Positions 24,964 through 34,139 of a stretch of 64,000 nt of DNA are shown here, one piece after another. The notes under the pieces are model-generated. The model had not been told where the DNA came from and did no database searches. It worked only from the letters and a program-made list of their open reading frames with translations. The stretch spans positions 1 to 64,000 of the forward strand of contig CAZJKO010000002.1 of assembly GCA_964546995.1 (NCBI GenBank), written 5' to 3'. The stretch comes from CAZJKO01 sp964546995. Lineage in GTDB: Bacteria; Bacillota_I; Bacilli_A; RF39; UBA660. The stretch's first letter is position 1. Each line of letters opens with the position of its first letter. The translations under genes were made by a program, and so were the position numbers.

Positions 24964-24992
24964 TAGACAAAAGAAAATATTTATAGTATAAT
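24964..24992 (+). promoter_or_regulatory. SigA promoter of rnjA
   Basis: TAGACA, a 17-bp spacer and TATAAT lie 52 bp before the start codon. It is divergent from ftsY. Confidence 0.7.
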
Positions 24993-25043
24993 TTTAGAGG
25001 TTAGTTCTTGATTATACAAAACGAACTTAAGAAAGGAGTTATC

Positions 25044-26735
25044 ATGAAAGAATCAAAACCAAATGAAACAAAAATCATTGTTTTAGGTGGTTTAGGAGAA
25101 GTCGGAAAAAACATGTATTGTGTAATGCATGACGACGAATTAATTATTATTGATGCGGGTGTTAGTTTTCCAGAGGGAGAACTTTTAGGAATTGATTATG
25201 TCTTACCAGACTATACTTTTTTAAAACAAAATCAAGATAAAGTTAAAGCGTTAATTATTACGCACGGTCATGAGGATCATATAGGAGGAATTCCCTTTTT
25301 ATTACAAACAGTAAATATTCCTGCTATTTATGCACCAAACCAAGCAAAAGAGTTAATTGCCTTAAAATTAGAAGATAGAAACATTCGTTACGATAATTTA
25401 TTTGTATATACCGATGAAACTAAACTAACATTTAAACACATCGAAGTGGAATTTTTCAAAACGACCCACTCGATTCCCGATTCACACGGAATTTCGATCA
25501 AAACACCGAATGGAAGGGTTGTTACAACAGGAGACTTCAAATTTGACTTAACGCCAATTGGACCGATGGCAGATCTTCATCGAATGGCCGAAATTGGAAA
25601 AAAAGGAGTCACACTACTACTGAGTGATAGTACCAATGCCCTAAATGAAGGTATGAGTATCAGTGAATCCAAAGTAGATGGTGCCCTAGCGGATATTTTT
25701 TCAAAATATAAATATCATCGTATTATTATTGCAACGTTTGCATCGAACATCTATCGTTTAAAACATATCGTAGAAACCTGCAGTAAAAACAATCGTAAAA
25801 TTTGTATTTTCGGCCGAAGCATGGAAAATAACATCGATATTTCCATTAAAGGGGGCTACATCGATCATAAAGAACTATTTGTAACCCCAGAAGAAGCCAA
25901 CAACTTAAAACCAGGCGAAGTATGTATTTTATGTACCGGAAGCCAAGGGGAACCTTTAGCAGCACTATCTAGAATTGCCGAAGGAACCCACAAACAAATC
26001 AAATTAAGACCAGATGATATCGTTGTCTTTTCATCAAGTGCCATTCCAGGAAATGCCCTAAGTATTTCGAAAACAATCAATAAACTATACCTAAAAGGAG
26101 TCAAAGTATTTACCAATACTTCTCTTTCCGAACTACATACATCAGGGCACGCCAACCAAGAAGAATTGAAATTGATGATAAGACTATTAATGCCAAAATA
26201 CTTAATGCCATTCCATGGGGATTATAGAATGCTCCAAAGACATGCCCAAGTAGGAATAGAATGTGATATTCCCAAAGAAAATACGTTTGTGTTACAAAAT
26301 GGAGATATCTTAACCATGATCGATGAAAAAATCGAAAAAACAGATCACATCCCAGCACCAGACGTCTATGTCGATGGAAATAGAATTGGCGAAATTGGAG
26401 GAGCTGTTTTACGTGATCGTAAAATCATGGCTAGTGATGGTATTCTAGTAGTAATTGCCAATATCGATATGAAAAAAAGAACACTTCTCATCAAACCGAA
26501 CATCACCACAAGAGGCTTCATCCTAATCAATGAAAACGAAGACTTAATTCATAAAATCGAAAATATCGCAAGTACCATCATCAAAGAAAAACTAAAAGAA
26601 CCAAATGTAACCTTCCAAGAAATTAAAAATCAAATCACCCAAGATTTAATACCAGAAATATACGAATTAACAGGAAGAAGACCGATCATTTTACCGATCA
26701 TTTTAGATATTAAAAAAACAGTAAATGTAAAATAA
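25044..26735 (+). CDS. rnjA: Ribonuclease J
   Basis: A metallo-beta-lactamase/beta-CASP RNase with endo- and 5'-exonuclease activity in mRNA decay and rRNA maturation. The 563-aa product has the metal motif THGHEDHIGG, the upstream FPEGELLGIDYVLPD and a C-terminal domain as in RNase J1. ATG 25044 is chosen because AAAGGAG precedes it; the frame extends 12 codons back. The alternative J2 assignment is less likely because the catalytic motif is intact. Confidence 0.95.
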   Translation: MKESKPNETKIIVLGGLGEVGKNMYCVMHDDELIIIDAGVSFPEGELLGIDYVLPDYTFLKQNQDKVKALIITHGHEDHIGGIPFLLQTVNIPAIYAPNQAKELIALKLEDRNIRYDNLFVYTDETKLTFKHIEVEFFKTTHSIPDSHGISIKTPNGRVVTTGDFKFDLTPIGPMADLHRMAEIGKKGVTLLLSDSTNALNEGMSISESKVDGALADIFSKYKYHRIIIATFASNIYRLKHIVETCSKNNRKICIFGRSMENNIDISIKGGYIDHKELFVTPEEANNLKPGEVCILCTGSQGEPLAALSRIAEGTHKQIKLRPDDIVVFSSSAIPGNALSISKTINKLYLKGVKVFTNTSLSELHTSGHANQEELKLMIRLLMPKYLMPFHGDYRMLQRHAQVGIECDIPKENTFVLQNGDILTMIDEKIEKTDHIPAPDVYVDGNRIGEIGGAVLRDRKIMASDGILVVIANIDMKKRTLLIKPNITTRGFILINENEDLIHKIENIASTIIKEKLKEPNVTFQEIKNQITQDLIPEIYELTGRRPIILPIILDIKKTVNVK

Positions 26736-26739
26736 GTTC

Positions 26740-26775
26740 AAAAAAAATCAAGATTTCTCTTGATTTTTCTTTTAT
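26740..26775. terminator. Terminator between rnjA and 26778-27674
   Basis: AATCAAGA-tttc-TCTTGATT with T-rich sequence on the plus side and A-rich sequence on the other, so it may serve both convergent genes. Confidence 0.75.
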
Positions 26776-26777
26776 TT

Positions 26778-27674
26778 CTATTTATAACGAGTAAATATTT
26801 TCATCATACCTGTCTCTTTATCGTAATCGTCGATTTTCTTTTGAATAGGATCAAACGATAAATCGAGAGATTGAACATACTGATTCACAGCTTCAGACAA
26901 GCGATCTGTATCACAAACCAAATAATCGCGAACCTCATCATAACACGAAGATGTTTCAATCTTTTTAATAATATCGTGGTTCATCGGATCGAGCATCTCA
27001 GGAAAAATGTGATCCATTCCTTTCGCAAAGCGATAGTATTTGTCGATGAAGCGATGCCAAAAATGATCGTTCGATAACGGAAAAGTTGTCCCCGTAGCCA
27101 AATTGTAAGCAAGAGCATCACAACACTTAAAGTAATCTTTCAACTCACTAGCATAAACGAGATAATCGTCGTAGAACTCTTCTTCCATAACCTCTTCGCT
27201 AGAAGTAGGTTCATTTGCTTTATAAATCTGAACATCCATATGATAGAAAGGATGAAATCTAGCATAGATCGATTCGTACCCAAGGGCAATAATCTCATGT
27301 CCCATCTCGTAACGTCCCTCAATAGGATAATCAGAAATTTCCCAAGTAGAATCCATAAGTTCTTCGAGAATAGACGGATCGTCGATCACAATTCGCTCAA
27401 CGTCATCCAAACTCATATCGTGAACAAGACCATAAAGAAGAACATCCTCTTCCTCCACATCACCAAAATATCCATTAGAAAGCTTAAACTCACAGGTGAA
27501 AAAATCGATCGCCATTACGCCCATCATAAAATCGAAATGTTCCGAATTCTTTTGCATTCTATTGAGAATATCGTTAAAAACCTCTGGATCTTTCGCATTT
27601 TTACGATAATAATTTCGATAACGATTAATGATATGACGGATATGTTGCAAAGATGTTTCAACCTTGTATACCAT
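26778..27674 (-). CDS. Unknown acidic cytosolic protein
   Basis: A 298-aa soluble protein rich in Asp, Glu and Tyr, with no signal or membrane segment. It opens with YKVETSLQHIRHIINRYRNY, a helix with many basic residues, then is mostly acidic (FGDVEEEDVLLYG, DDVERIVIDDPS). ATG 27674 follows GAGGGGG; the frame runs one codon further to TTG. It stands alone between rnjA and rny, both RNA-decay genes, but nothing in the protein shows a role in that process. I do not recognise the family. Confidence 0.6.
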   Translation of the reverse strand: MVYKVETSLQHIRHIINRYRNYYRKNAKDPEVFNDILNRMQKNSEHFDFMMGVMAIDFFTCEFKLSNGYFGDVEEEDVLLYGLVHDMSLDDVERIVIDDPSILEELMDSTWEISDYPIEGRYEMGHEIIALGYESIYARFHPFYHMDVQIYKANEPTSSEEVMEEEFYDDYLVYASELKDYFKCCDALAYNLATGTTFPLSNDHFWHRFIDKYYRFAKGMDHIFPEMLDPMNHDIIKKIETSSCYDEVRDYLVCDTDRLSEAVNQYVQSLDLSFDPIQKKIDDYDKETGMMKIFTRYK

Positions 27675-27742
27675 CAAAATTCCCCCTCACTAAATGTGTC
27701 ATCATTATAACACAAAACAAAGAAAAAAGCAAGAAAAAGAGA

Positions 27743-29293
27743 CTAGCGTGCCTCTTCTTGTGCTCTAGTCTCACGAATGACAGTAACCTTAATCGTTCCA
27801 GGATACTGCATCGTATTTTCAATTTTTTCTTTAATATCTCGAGCAATTTTATAACTCGTCAAATCATCGACTTCTTCAGGTTTCACAATGACCCGTAACT
27901 CTCGTCCTGCTTGAACAGCAAATGTCTTTTCGACACCTTTCATATCGAGAGCCACTTGCTCTAACTGTTCTAAACGCTTAATGTAGTTTTCTAGTGAATC
28001 ATTACGAGCTCCTGGACGAGAAGCACTAAGAGCATCAGCAACAGCCACAATAACAGAAATAATGCTCGCAGCCTCTGTATCACCATGATGACTGTGAATC
28101 GCATTGATCACCACATCGCTTTCGTGGAACTTTTTCGCAAGATCGACCCCGATTTCTACGTGACTTCCTTCAACTTCGTGATCGATAGCCTTTCCAATAT
28201 CATGTAACAGTCCTGCCCGCTTAGCAAGATTGACATTTTCGGAAAGCTCCGATGCAAGTAGTCCAGACAAATGCGCAACTTCAAGTGAATGCTGTAAGGC
28301 ATTTTGACCATAACTCGTACGGAAATGAAGTTTACCGACAAGTTCAACAAGCTCAGGATCAAATTTCGTAAGACCAAGCTCGAAAAGAGCCTCATTTCCA
28401 TATTCGATGATCTTCGCCTTCATCTCCTGGCTAACCTTATCGTATAACTCCTCAATACGAGTTGGATGAATTCGTCCATCTTTAATTAACGTTTCTAACG
28501 TAATGCGAGCAATTTCACGACGCAACGGATCAAAACTAGACAATACGACCGCTTCTGGTGTATCATCGATAATTAAATCGACACCTGTAATCGCTTCGAT
28601 CGTGCGAATATTTCGCCCCTCACGTCCAATAATACGACCTTTCATTTCGTCATTTGGAAGATCGACAACCGTCACCGTTTGATCACTAGCAATATCAGCT
28701 GCATACTTCTGCATTGACGTAACAAGCAAATCCTTTGCTTTCTTATCGACCTCTAACTTTGCTTCATTCTCTTTCTCTTTAATGTAAGAAGCGATCTCAA
28801 TACTCATCTCTTCTTCCACTTTACTCATAACCATATTACGAGCTTTTTCCTTAGTAAACCCAGATATTTCCTGCAACAAATCGAGCTGTTGCTGCTTAAG
28901 TTCTTCCACTTTACTCTGTTCTTCTTGGATTTTACTCTGTCTTAAAGATAATTTTTCCTCACGTTCGTCCAAAGCTGTTTCACGTTTCTGATAAAGCTCA
29001 TCACGCTTATCCATATTGTTTTCTCTTTGCAACAAACGATCTTCTGATCCCTTTAACTCTGCTTTCTTCTCTTTAATTTGTTTCTCTACTTCTAATTTTA
29101 ATTTATGTGCTTCTTCCTTCGCTTCCAATAACGAATCACGTTTCGTTTTATCTGCTTCTTTTTTCGCTTTTTCAAGCATCTCTTCAATCTTTTTAGAAGT
29201 ATTACTCTCTTTTAAATAATTCATAAAAAAAGTAATACATACTCCAGTAGCTAATCCAAATACAACAAGTAAAATGGAGATCCATAAATTCAT
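27743..29293 (-). CDS. rny: Ribonuclease Y
   Basis: Membrane-anchored endoribonuclease that starts mRNA decay in Bacillota. The 516-aa product has an N-terminal anchor (residues 3-23), a long charged coiled coil (about 30-190), a KH domain (MKGRIIGREGRNIRTIEAIT) and an HD domain (RAGLLHDIGKAID, then AIHSHHGD). Length matches the family. GGAGG precedes the ATG, and a strong promoter lies 58 bp upstream. Confidence 0.97.
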   Translation of the reverse strand: MNLWISILLVVFGLATGVCITFFMNYLKESNTSKKIEEMLEKAKKEADKTKRDSLLEAKEEAHKLKLEVEKQIKEKKAELKGSEDRLLQRENNMDKRDELYQKRETALDEREEKLSLRQSKIQEEQSKVEELKQQQLDLLQEISGFTKEKARNMVMSKVEEEMSIEIASYIKEKENEAKLEVDKKAKDLLVTSMQKYAADIASDQTVTVVDLPNDEMKGRIIGREGRNIRTIEAITGVDLIIDDTPEAVVLSSFDPLRREIARITLETLIKDGRIHPTRIEELYDKVSQEMKAKIIEYGNEALFELGLTKFDPELVELVGKLHFRTSYGQNALQHSLEVAHLSGLLASELSENVNLAKRAGLLHDIGKAIDHEVEGSHVEIGVDLAKKFHESDVVINAIHSHHGDTEAASIISVIVAVADALSASRPGARNDSLENYIKRLEQLEQVALDMKGVEKTFAVQAGRELRVIVKPEEVDDLTSYKIARDIKEKIENTMQYPGTIKVTVIRETRAQEEAR

Positions 29294-29351
29294 ATTACTA
29301 CCTCCATTCTAGATTTATGTTAATGACTATTAAATCATAATATCCATCTCT

Positions 29352-29380
29352 AATATAACTTTATCTATAAAACTTGTCAA
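29352..29380 (-). promoter_or_regulatory. SigA promoter of rny
   Basis: On the minus strand TTGACA (29380-29375), a 17-bp spacer and TATATT (29357-29352). Confidence 0.75.
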
Positions 29381-29395
29381 GATAAGACCAAACAA

Positions 29396-29424
29396 AAAGA
29401 GGAGAATATCCCCTAAACAATAGC
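29396..29424 (-). terminator. Terminator of murE
   Basis: On the minus strand AGGGGA-tattc-TCCTCT (one G-U) followed by TTTTTG, about 30 bp after the stop codon. Confidence 0.6.
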
Positions 29425-29448
29425 AAAATAATCGATAAAAATTATTTA

Positions 29449-30876
29449 TCAATCACACCGTTTCTCTTCGAAATATGATGCAATCACATCGTAATCATTA
29501 TAAGGAACATTTCCCTCTTTAAGAGCCATGTACCCATCTCTACCTTTTCCTAAAATACAGACAATATCATTTTCTTCCGCCATATCAAAAGCATGATAAA
29601 TTGCTTCCTTACGATCGAGAATACGTTCATAGTGAGTGAAATTAGTCTCACTTACCATATCGTCAATAATCGAATTAACATCTTCGCATCTAGGATCATC
29701 CATCGTAAAAATAACATGATCCGATAACGATAACGCTTCTTGCCCCATCTTACCACGCTTTTCTTTTTCACGCCCTCCAGCACTACCTAAAACAGTGATA
29801 ATTCTCCCCGTTTTATTCGTAGAAACACAAGTTAAAATTTGATGAATCGCATTAGCTGTATGAGCATAATCTAAAAGGATCGTATAATCTTGCCCAAAGG
29901 AAAGTCTCTCTCCTCTTCCTAAAACAGGATGAAGCAAGGAAACTTTAGATATAACATCGGATAAAGAGTACCCTAAACAACAAAGACAGGCAATCGAAGC
30001 AACCAAATTATAAACATTGTATGTTCCTAAAAAAGGACTCTCTACTTGATAAGTGATTCCTTGATAAACGAGAGAAAGCGTCGTTTTTAAAGCAGTTTGA
30101 TTAATAGAGGAAAATTGAAACATAGCATTCTCCCCCATACCATAAGTAACGACCTTGCCCTTAGAATGAGAAAGCATATAAGAATAGTATGGATCATCGA
30201 TATTCAAAACACAATATCCATCTTCTTTCGTTTGTTCAAATAACTTTGCTTTCATCGAAACGTAGTTTTCGATCGTTTTATGAACATTCAAATGATCCTC
30301 TGTAAGATTCGTAAAGACACTAACTGTAAAGGGAACTCTCGCAACACGTCCTGCTAAAATTGCCTCACTCGATACTTCCATACTAAGCATTTTACATCCC
30401 CGATCGACGAGATGTTTTAAACAAGGATAAAACTCTTCAGGAATAGGTGTAGTATTGTTTGTTTTTTCAAAAAAGTCCCCAAAATAACATCCATTAGTTC
30501 CCAAATATCCAACAGGTAAATAGGAAGACAACAACTGATAAATCATCGTCGACGTCGTCGTCTTTCCATCTGTCCCCGTCACCCCAATCATAGTTAAAGA
30601 AGAAACAGGATCATCATAAAACGCTTCACAACACTGAATCAACGCTTCCTTAGTCGAAGAAACCCGAATAGAAGGAACAGAAGAAGAAACCTCTTTTTCC
30701 ACCAAGACAGCACTAGCACCTTTTTGAATGACTTCGTCAATAAACTGATGCCCATCAAACGTCTTACCGGAAATAGCCACAAATAAATCACCTGGACCAA
30801 CTTGCTTCGAATTTGCAGTAATCCCATGAATCATCACATCATATGGACAATCGATAATATCACATAGTTTTTTCAT
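29449..30876 (-). CDS. murE: UDP-MurNAc-tripeptide ligase MurE
   Basis: Adds the third amino acid to the peptidoglycan stem peptide. The 475-aa product has the ATP loop GVTGTDGKTTTS, the central Mur-ligase blocks (NLTEDHLNVHKT, LLDYAHTANAI) and the substrate-selecting motif as DDPR (MDDPRCED). DAP-adding enzymes usually show DNPR and Lys-adding ones D(D/N)P(N/A), so this form does not decide the cross-link type. ATG 30876 follows AAGGGTGAG. It stands alone, away from a dcw cluster. Confidence 0.93.
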   Translation of the reverse strand: MKKLCDIIDCPYDVMIHGITANSKQVGPGDLFVAISGKTFDGHQFIDEVIQKGASAVLVEKEVSSSVPSIRVSSTKEALIQCCEAFYDDPVSSLTMIGVTGTDGKTTTSTMIYQLLSSYLPVGYLGTNGCYFGDFFEKTNNTTPIPEEFYPCLKHLVDRGCKMLSMEVSSEAILAGRVARVPFTVSVFTNLTEDHLNVHKTIENYVSMKAKLFEQTKEDGYCVLNIDDPYYSYMLSHSKGKVVTYGMGENAMFQFSSINQTALKTTLSLVYQGITYQVESPFLGTYNVYNLVASIACLCCLGYSLSDVISKVSLLHPVLGRGERLSFGQDYTILLDYAHTANAIHQILTCVSTNKTGRIITVLGSAGGREKEKRGKMGQEALSLSDHVIFTMDDPRCEDVNSIIDDMVSETNFTHYERILDRKEAIYHAFDMAEENDIVCILGKGRDGYMALKEGNVPYNDYDVIASYFEEKRCD

Positions 30877-30895
30877 AATACTCACCCTTACTCAA

Positions 30896-30924
30896 ATTAT
30901 AAAAAAGACCATCAAAAAAAGCAA
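30896..30924 (-). promoter_or_regulatory. Promoter of murE
   Basis: On the minus strand TTGCTT (30924-30919), a 17-bp spacer and TATAAT (30901-30896), overlapping the recA terminator. Confidence 0.55.
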
Positions 30925-30950
30925 TAGAATCCCTAAACTATTCTATGAAA
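30920..30950 (-). terminator. Terminator of recA
   Basis: On the minus strand ATAGAAT-9 nt-ATTCTAT followed by TGCTTTTTTTG. The stem is AT-rich. Confidence 0.55.
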
Positions 30951-30961
30951 AAAGAAGAAAA

Positions 30962-31981
30962 TTATTTACTTTCTTCCTTCTTTTTAAGAGAAATACCGTA
31001 GTACTCCCGAACTTGATTTTCAATTTCTTCCCGCAAATCATCGTGATCTTTAAGGAGCAGCTTCACGTTTTCTTTCCCTTGTCCTAACTTTTCTCCTTTA
31101 TAAGAATACCATGCTCCACTCTTCTCCATAATACCACAAGTAGAAGCCAAATCGACAATCTCTCCAGTACGACTAATTCCCTCTCCGTACATAATATCGA
31201 CTGTCGCAGTCTTAAATGGTGGTGCTACTTTATTTTTAACCACTTTAACATTCGTACGATTTCCAATAATACTATCTCCTATTTTTAAAGCTTCCCCACG
31301 ACGAATGTCCAAACGAACGGATGCGTAAAATTTAAGTGCTCGTCCACCAGGCGTCGTCTCTGGATTACCAAACATAACTCCGACTTTTTCACGTAACTGA
31401 TTGATAAAAATAGCCGTCGTCTTCGTTTTATTGATCGTACCAGATAATTTACGAAGAGCTTGACTCATAAGCCTTGCTTGAAGCCCCACATGACTATCGC
31501 CCATTTCCCCATCGATTTCTGCTTGAGGTACCAAGGCTGCTACAGAATCGATAACGACAATATTAACTGCCTCACTACGAACAAGTGCTTCACAAATTTC
31601 TAACGCTTGTTCTCCTGTATCAGGTTGAGATAACAAAAGTTCATTGATGTTTACCCCTAAGTTTTTAGCATAAACAGGATCGAGCGCATGCTCGGCATCA
31701 ATAAAAGCAGCACGTCCTCCCGCCTTTTGAATTTCGGCAATCGCATGAAGAGCAAACGTCGTTTTACCACTCGATTCAGGACCGTAAATCTCAATAATTC
31801 GTCCTTTAGGAAATCCTCCTACTCCAAGAGCAATATCCAAACTGAGACTTCCCGAAGAACAAACATCAATTTCCATATGATGGTTATCTCCTAGCCTCAT
31901 AATCGAGCCTTTACCAAATTGTTTTTCAATATCACTTAATACTTGTTCTAATGCTTTATCTTTGTCTGTTGTCTTTACCAT
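30962..31981 (-). CDS. recA: Recombinase RecA
   Basis: Homologous recombination and SOS co-protease. The 339-aa product has Walker A GPESSGKTTFALHA, VVIDSVAALVPQAEIDGEMG, the L2 region (QLREKVGVMFGNPETTPGG) and the usual C-terminus. AGGAGG precedes the ATG. The promoter and a LexA-like box lie just upstream. Confidence 0.98.
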   Translation of the reverse strand: MVKTTDKDKALEQVLSDIEKQFGKGSIMRLGDNHHMEIDVCSSGSLSLDIALGVGGFPKGRIIEIYGPESSGKTTFALHAIAEIQKAGGRAAFIDAEHALDPVYAKNLGVNINELLLSQPDTGEQALEICEALVRSEAVNIVVIDSVAALVPQAEIDGEMGDSHVGLQARLMSQALRKLSGTINKTKTTAIFINQLREKVGVMFGNPETTPGGRALKFYASVRLDIRRGEALKIGDSIIGNRTNVKVVKNKVAPPFKTATVDIMYGEGISRTGEIVDLASTCGIMEKSGAWYSYKGEKLGQGKENVKLLLKDHDDLREEIENQVREYYGISLKKKEESK

Positions 31982-32011
31982 TTCGTCCTCCTAAAAATTA
32001 CTTACAAATTC

Positions 32012-32040
32012 ATTCTAACCCAACTTATTCAAAAAAGCAA
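32012..32040 (-). promoter_or_regulatory. SigA promoter of recA
   Basis: On the minus strand TTGCTT (32040-32035), a 17-bp spacer and TAGAAT (32017-32012), 30 bp ahead of the start codon. Confidence 0.7.
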
Positions 32041-32050
32041 GCATTTTTTG

Positions 32051-32064
32051 CAAACAATTGTTTG
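32051..32064. promoter_or_regulatory. LexA-like SOS box upstream of recA
   Basis: The perfect 14-bp palindrome CAAACAATTGTTTG matches the Bacillus LexA consensus CGAACRNRYGTTYG at 12 of 14 positions and lies 10 bp upstream of the -35 box. A related sequence overlaps the promoter of an ORF6N/PLD gene (54931-54944). Confidence 0.5.
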
Positions 32065-32159
32065 TAATTTTTGGATAAAGAAAATGCATCCCTTTTCCCA
32101 AAAGGAATCCTCCAAAAAAACAAATTACCATAGAAAAGAATCGATAAATTAAAATTTTC

Positions 32160-32196
32160 AAAGAAAAAAATAATGCCAACTTAACCAGTTGGCATG
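32160..32196 (-). terminator. Terminator of pgsA
   Basis: On the minus strand TGCCAACTgg-ttaAGTTGGCA followed by TTATTTTTTTC. A strong, GC-containing stem. Confidence 0.8.
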
Positions 32197-32218
32197 AACA
32201 AAAGCAAAACAAGATACT

Positions 32219-32821
32219 CTATTTTTCCTCTAATGAATCTTTCAATAACTCTCGATTTAAACGATAGTATTCCACTCCCGATAAAATTGCCATAATAGAA
32301 GCAAAATAAAGAAGAAAATCACTCACTCGCAAATTCCAAAGTTCAAAAGGTAAGTTATAGAAAAAGACAAGAGTAATTCCGATCATGAGACAAGCAGTCT
32401 TAATTTTTCCCGACAGGATAGCTGCAACAACTTTTCCTTTAGTCGATGCTTGCATCTTAATCGCATTGACAATAATATCTCTTACGATAATAACAACGGG
32501 AACCAAAAGAGAAATAAATCCCTGCCCTGCTAAAATAATTAAAACAGAATCCACTAATACCTTATCGGCAATCGAATCGAGCATTTTTCCAAGATCCGTC
32601 ACCATGTGGTTACGCCTTGCTAAATAACCATCCAAAAAATCAGTGAAACTAGCAAAAATGAACAACACTCCTGCAATAACGTATTGACTCTTAATATAGA
32701 CTCCTCCCACTAGATACCTAGGAAAAGAAACGTTGACTAGATCAAATGGAAACAAAAGTAAAAACATAATCACAAACGATAAAATAATTCTCATCCAAGT
32801 AAGTTTAGTAGGTGCATTCAT
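32219..32821 (-). CDS. pgsA: Phosphatidylglycerophosphate synthase
   Basis: Makes PG-phosphate from CDP-diacylglycerol and glycerol-3-phosphate. The 200-aa membrane protein has the CDP-alcohol phosphotransferase motif D-G-x2-A-R-x8-G-x3-D-x3-D as FLDGYLARRNHMVTDLGKML followed by DSIAD, and five or six membrane segments. GAGGAGAG precedes the ATG. It overlaps the upstream RodZ-like gene by 17 bp, as in many Bacillota. Confidence 0.95.
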   Translation of the reverse strand: MNAPTKLTWMRIILSFVIMFLLLFPFDLVNVSFPRYLVGGVYIKSQYVIAGVLFIFASFTDFLDGYLARRNHMVTDLGKMLDSIADKVLVDSVLIILAGQGFISLLVPVVIIVRDIIVNAIKMQASTKGKVVAAILSGKIKTACLMIGITLVFFYNLPFELWNLRVSDFLLYFASIMAILSGVEYYRLNRELLKDSLEEK

Positions 32822-33314
32822 AACTTCTCTCCTCTATAAAAATACCGTGTTTCCCCTGCAATTCTGTACTGATACTTTCATCCTGATCGAGACTCCGAAA
32901 TAACAAATATAAAATCAAAAGAACCAAAATAACAATCAAACTAGCAAGAACATAAGGAGCAATATTTTTTCTTCTTTTATGAATCTTTGTATAAGGAGAA
33001 GAAACCTTCTTTTTTTCTTCCGAAGTCACACTCTTTCTTTTGGCTTCCAAAATGTCTTCTAACGAAATTTTAGAAGTATGTTCAAATAAAAAATCATTAA
33101 ATTCATCTAACACTTTTTCAGAATCGAGTCCTAAATATTTAGCATAATCACGAACGTATTCTTTTAAAATATAGACATCTTTAAATGCTCTCGTATTTCC
33201 ACTTTCAATATTTTCAAGAGAGACGATATCGATCCCTAAATCTTCCGAAGCTTCATCAATACTAACGCCATGATTTCGTCTAACTTCCGCTAGATACTCT
33301 CCTAACTCCTTCAA
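32805..33314 (-). CDS. RodZ-like HTH membrane protein
   Basis: A 169-aa protein with an N-terminal HTH_25 domain (GEYLAEVRRNHGVSIDEASE), a basic linker and one membrane segment (IAPYVLASLIVILVLLILYL, about residues 118-140) with a short outer tail. RodZ links MreB to the membrane in cell-shape control; this one is short and lacks the outer beta domain. It starts with TTG, eight nt after GAGGTG. Overlap with pgsA matches the ymfM-pgsA pair of Bacillus. Confidence 0.85.
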   Translation of the reverse strand: MKELGEYLAEVRRNHGVSIDEASEDLGIDIVSLENIESGNTRAFKDVYILKEYVRDYAKYLGLDSEKVLDEFNDFLFEHTSKISLEDILEAKRKSVTSEEKKKVSSPYTKIHKRRKNIAPYVLASLIVILVLLILYLLFRSLDQDESISTELQGKHGIFIEERSYECTY

Positions 33315-33345
33315 CTCTTCTCACCTCATTTAAAAAACAAAAAAT

Positions 33346-33698
33346 AATATTTTATAAGCCATGTTCTGTTCCTAAAAAATTAGGCGACAAACATTTATCT
33401 ACCAAGCACAATGCTCAGTCTTTGAATCCGTTATCCTTCCTTCATCAAAGCTCCCCTACCAAAATTTGGGTTTCTCGCTCGCGGGGTTTACCACGTTTCA
33501 CTTTTTCTTTTCAGAAAACATCGTCACTGCGGCACGTTACGAATGACCACCATATCGAATAGACGTAGGCATCATTTCGCCGTTAGATAATAAATCTACC
33601 TTAGGTTATGTCTTCCCTAAGCACGAACACTAAGAACATCACAGTTCTTGCGAGTATGGACTTTCCTCTATACCACTAAAGGTGTACAGCGTTTGTCA
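33346..33698 (-). ncRNA. rnpB: RNase P RNA, type B
   Basis: Catalytic RNA that trims tRNA 5' ends. On the minus strand the P4 5' side and J3/4 read GAGGAAAGTCCATACTCGC near the 5' end. Later come GCCGCAGTGACGATG-like and GGTAAACCCCGCGAGCGAGAA blocks, and the 3' end is GAACAGAACATGGCTTATA, pairing with the start to close P4 (ACAGAA type). The layout is that of low-GC Gram-positive (B-type) RNase P. The ends are approximate. Confidence 0.93.
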
Positions 33699-33703
33699 AA
33701 ATA

Positions 33704-34030
33704 TTATTCATCATTTCCATATACAATTTTTTCAAGTTGAGAAAGTCTTCTCATCACATCGACATTGGTGACTTCGCGATCATTACCAGTTTTAGCAATT
33801 TCCATATTCATTTTCATGTTGCGAATTTCTTGTTTCAATTTCATAATCTCTGCAAGATATTCTTCTTTTTCTTTTTCTAAATCTCTAATAATGCGTTCAA
33901 ATTGTTCATAGTCACCAATGATTAAATCTAAATATTGATCGACTTCTTTTAACCGGTACCCTCTTGTATCAATTTTAAATTCTTTTTCCAAGATATCTTG
34001 GGGTGACAAATTTACTTTATTCTGATACAT
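33704..34030 (-). CDS. gpsB: Cell division protein GpsB
   Basis: A 108-aa DivIVA-family protein that directs PBP1 between side wall and septum. The N-terminal DivIVA domain (LSPQDILEKEFKIDTRGYRL, then KEVDQYLDLI) is followed by a coiled coil and the short C-terminal VMRRLSQLEKIVYG typical of GpsB. ATG 34030 follows GGTG; the frame extends four codons. It neighbours rnpB, as in Bacillus, and lies near recU-ponA. Confidence 0.92.
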   Translation of the reverse strand: MYQNKVNLSPQDILEKEFKIDTRGYRLKEVDQYLDLIIGDYEQFERIIRDLEKEKEEYLAEIMKLKQEIRNMKMNMEIAKTGNDREVTNVDVMRRLSQLEKIVYGNDE

Positions 34031-34087
34031 ATATTTCACCAATCCCTTTTATATATTTTCGCAAAAAAAAGAGAATTTGTCAATTCC

Positions 34088-34139
34088 TTTTAAAGAACGT
34101 CACTGCCGATCATTTTAAAGAACGTCACTGCCGATCATT
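34088..34139. repeat. 25-bp tandem duplication at the end of a micro-ORF
   Basis: Two perfect head-to-tail copies of a 25-bp unit (34090-34114 and 34115-34139, beginning TTAAAGAACGTCACTG). The second copy contains the last codons and stop of the 38-aa ORF, and the first repeats them beyond the stop. Confidence 0.9.

Noticed and set aside
32015..32212. A 65-codon open frame between pgsA and recA
   Set aside because: It runs through the pgsA terminator and the recA promoter and has no usable ribosome site; taken as chance.
33346..33698. Possible short coding frames in the gpsB-rodZ interval
   Set aside because: The interval is fully explained by RNase P RNA on the minus strand.
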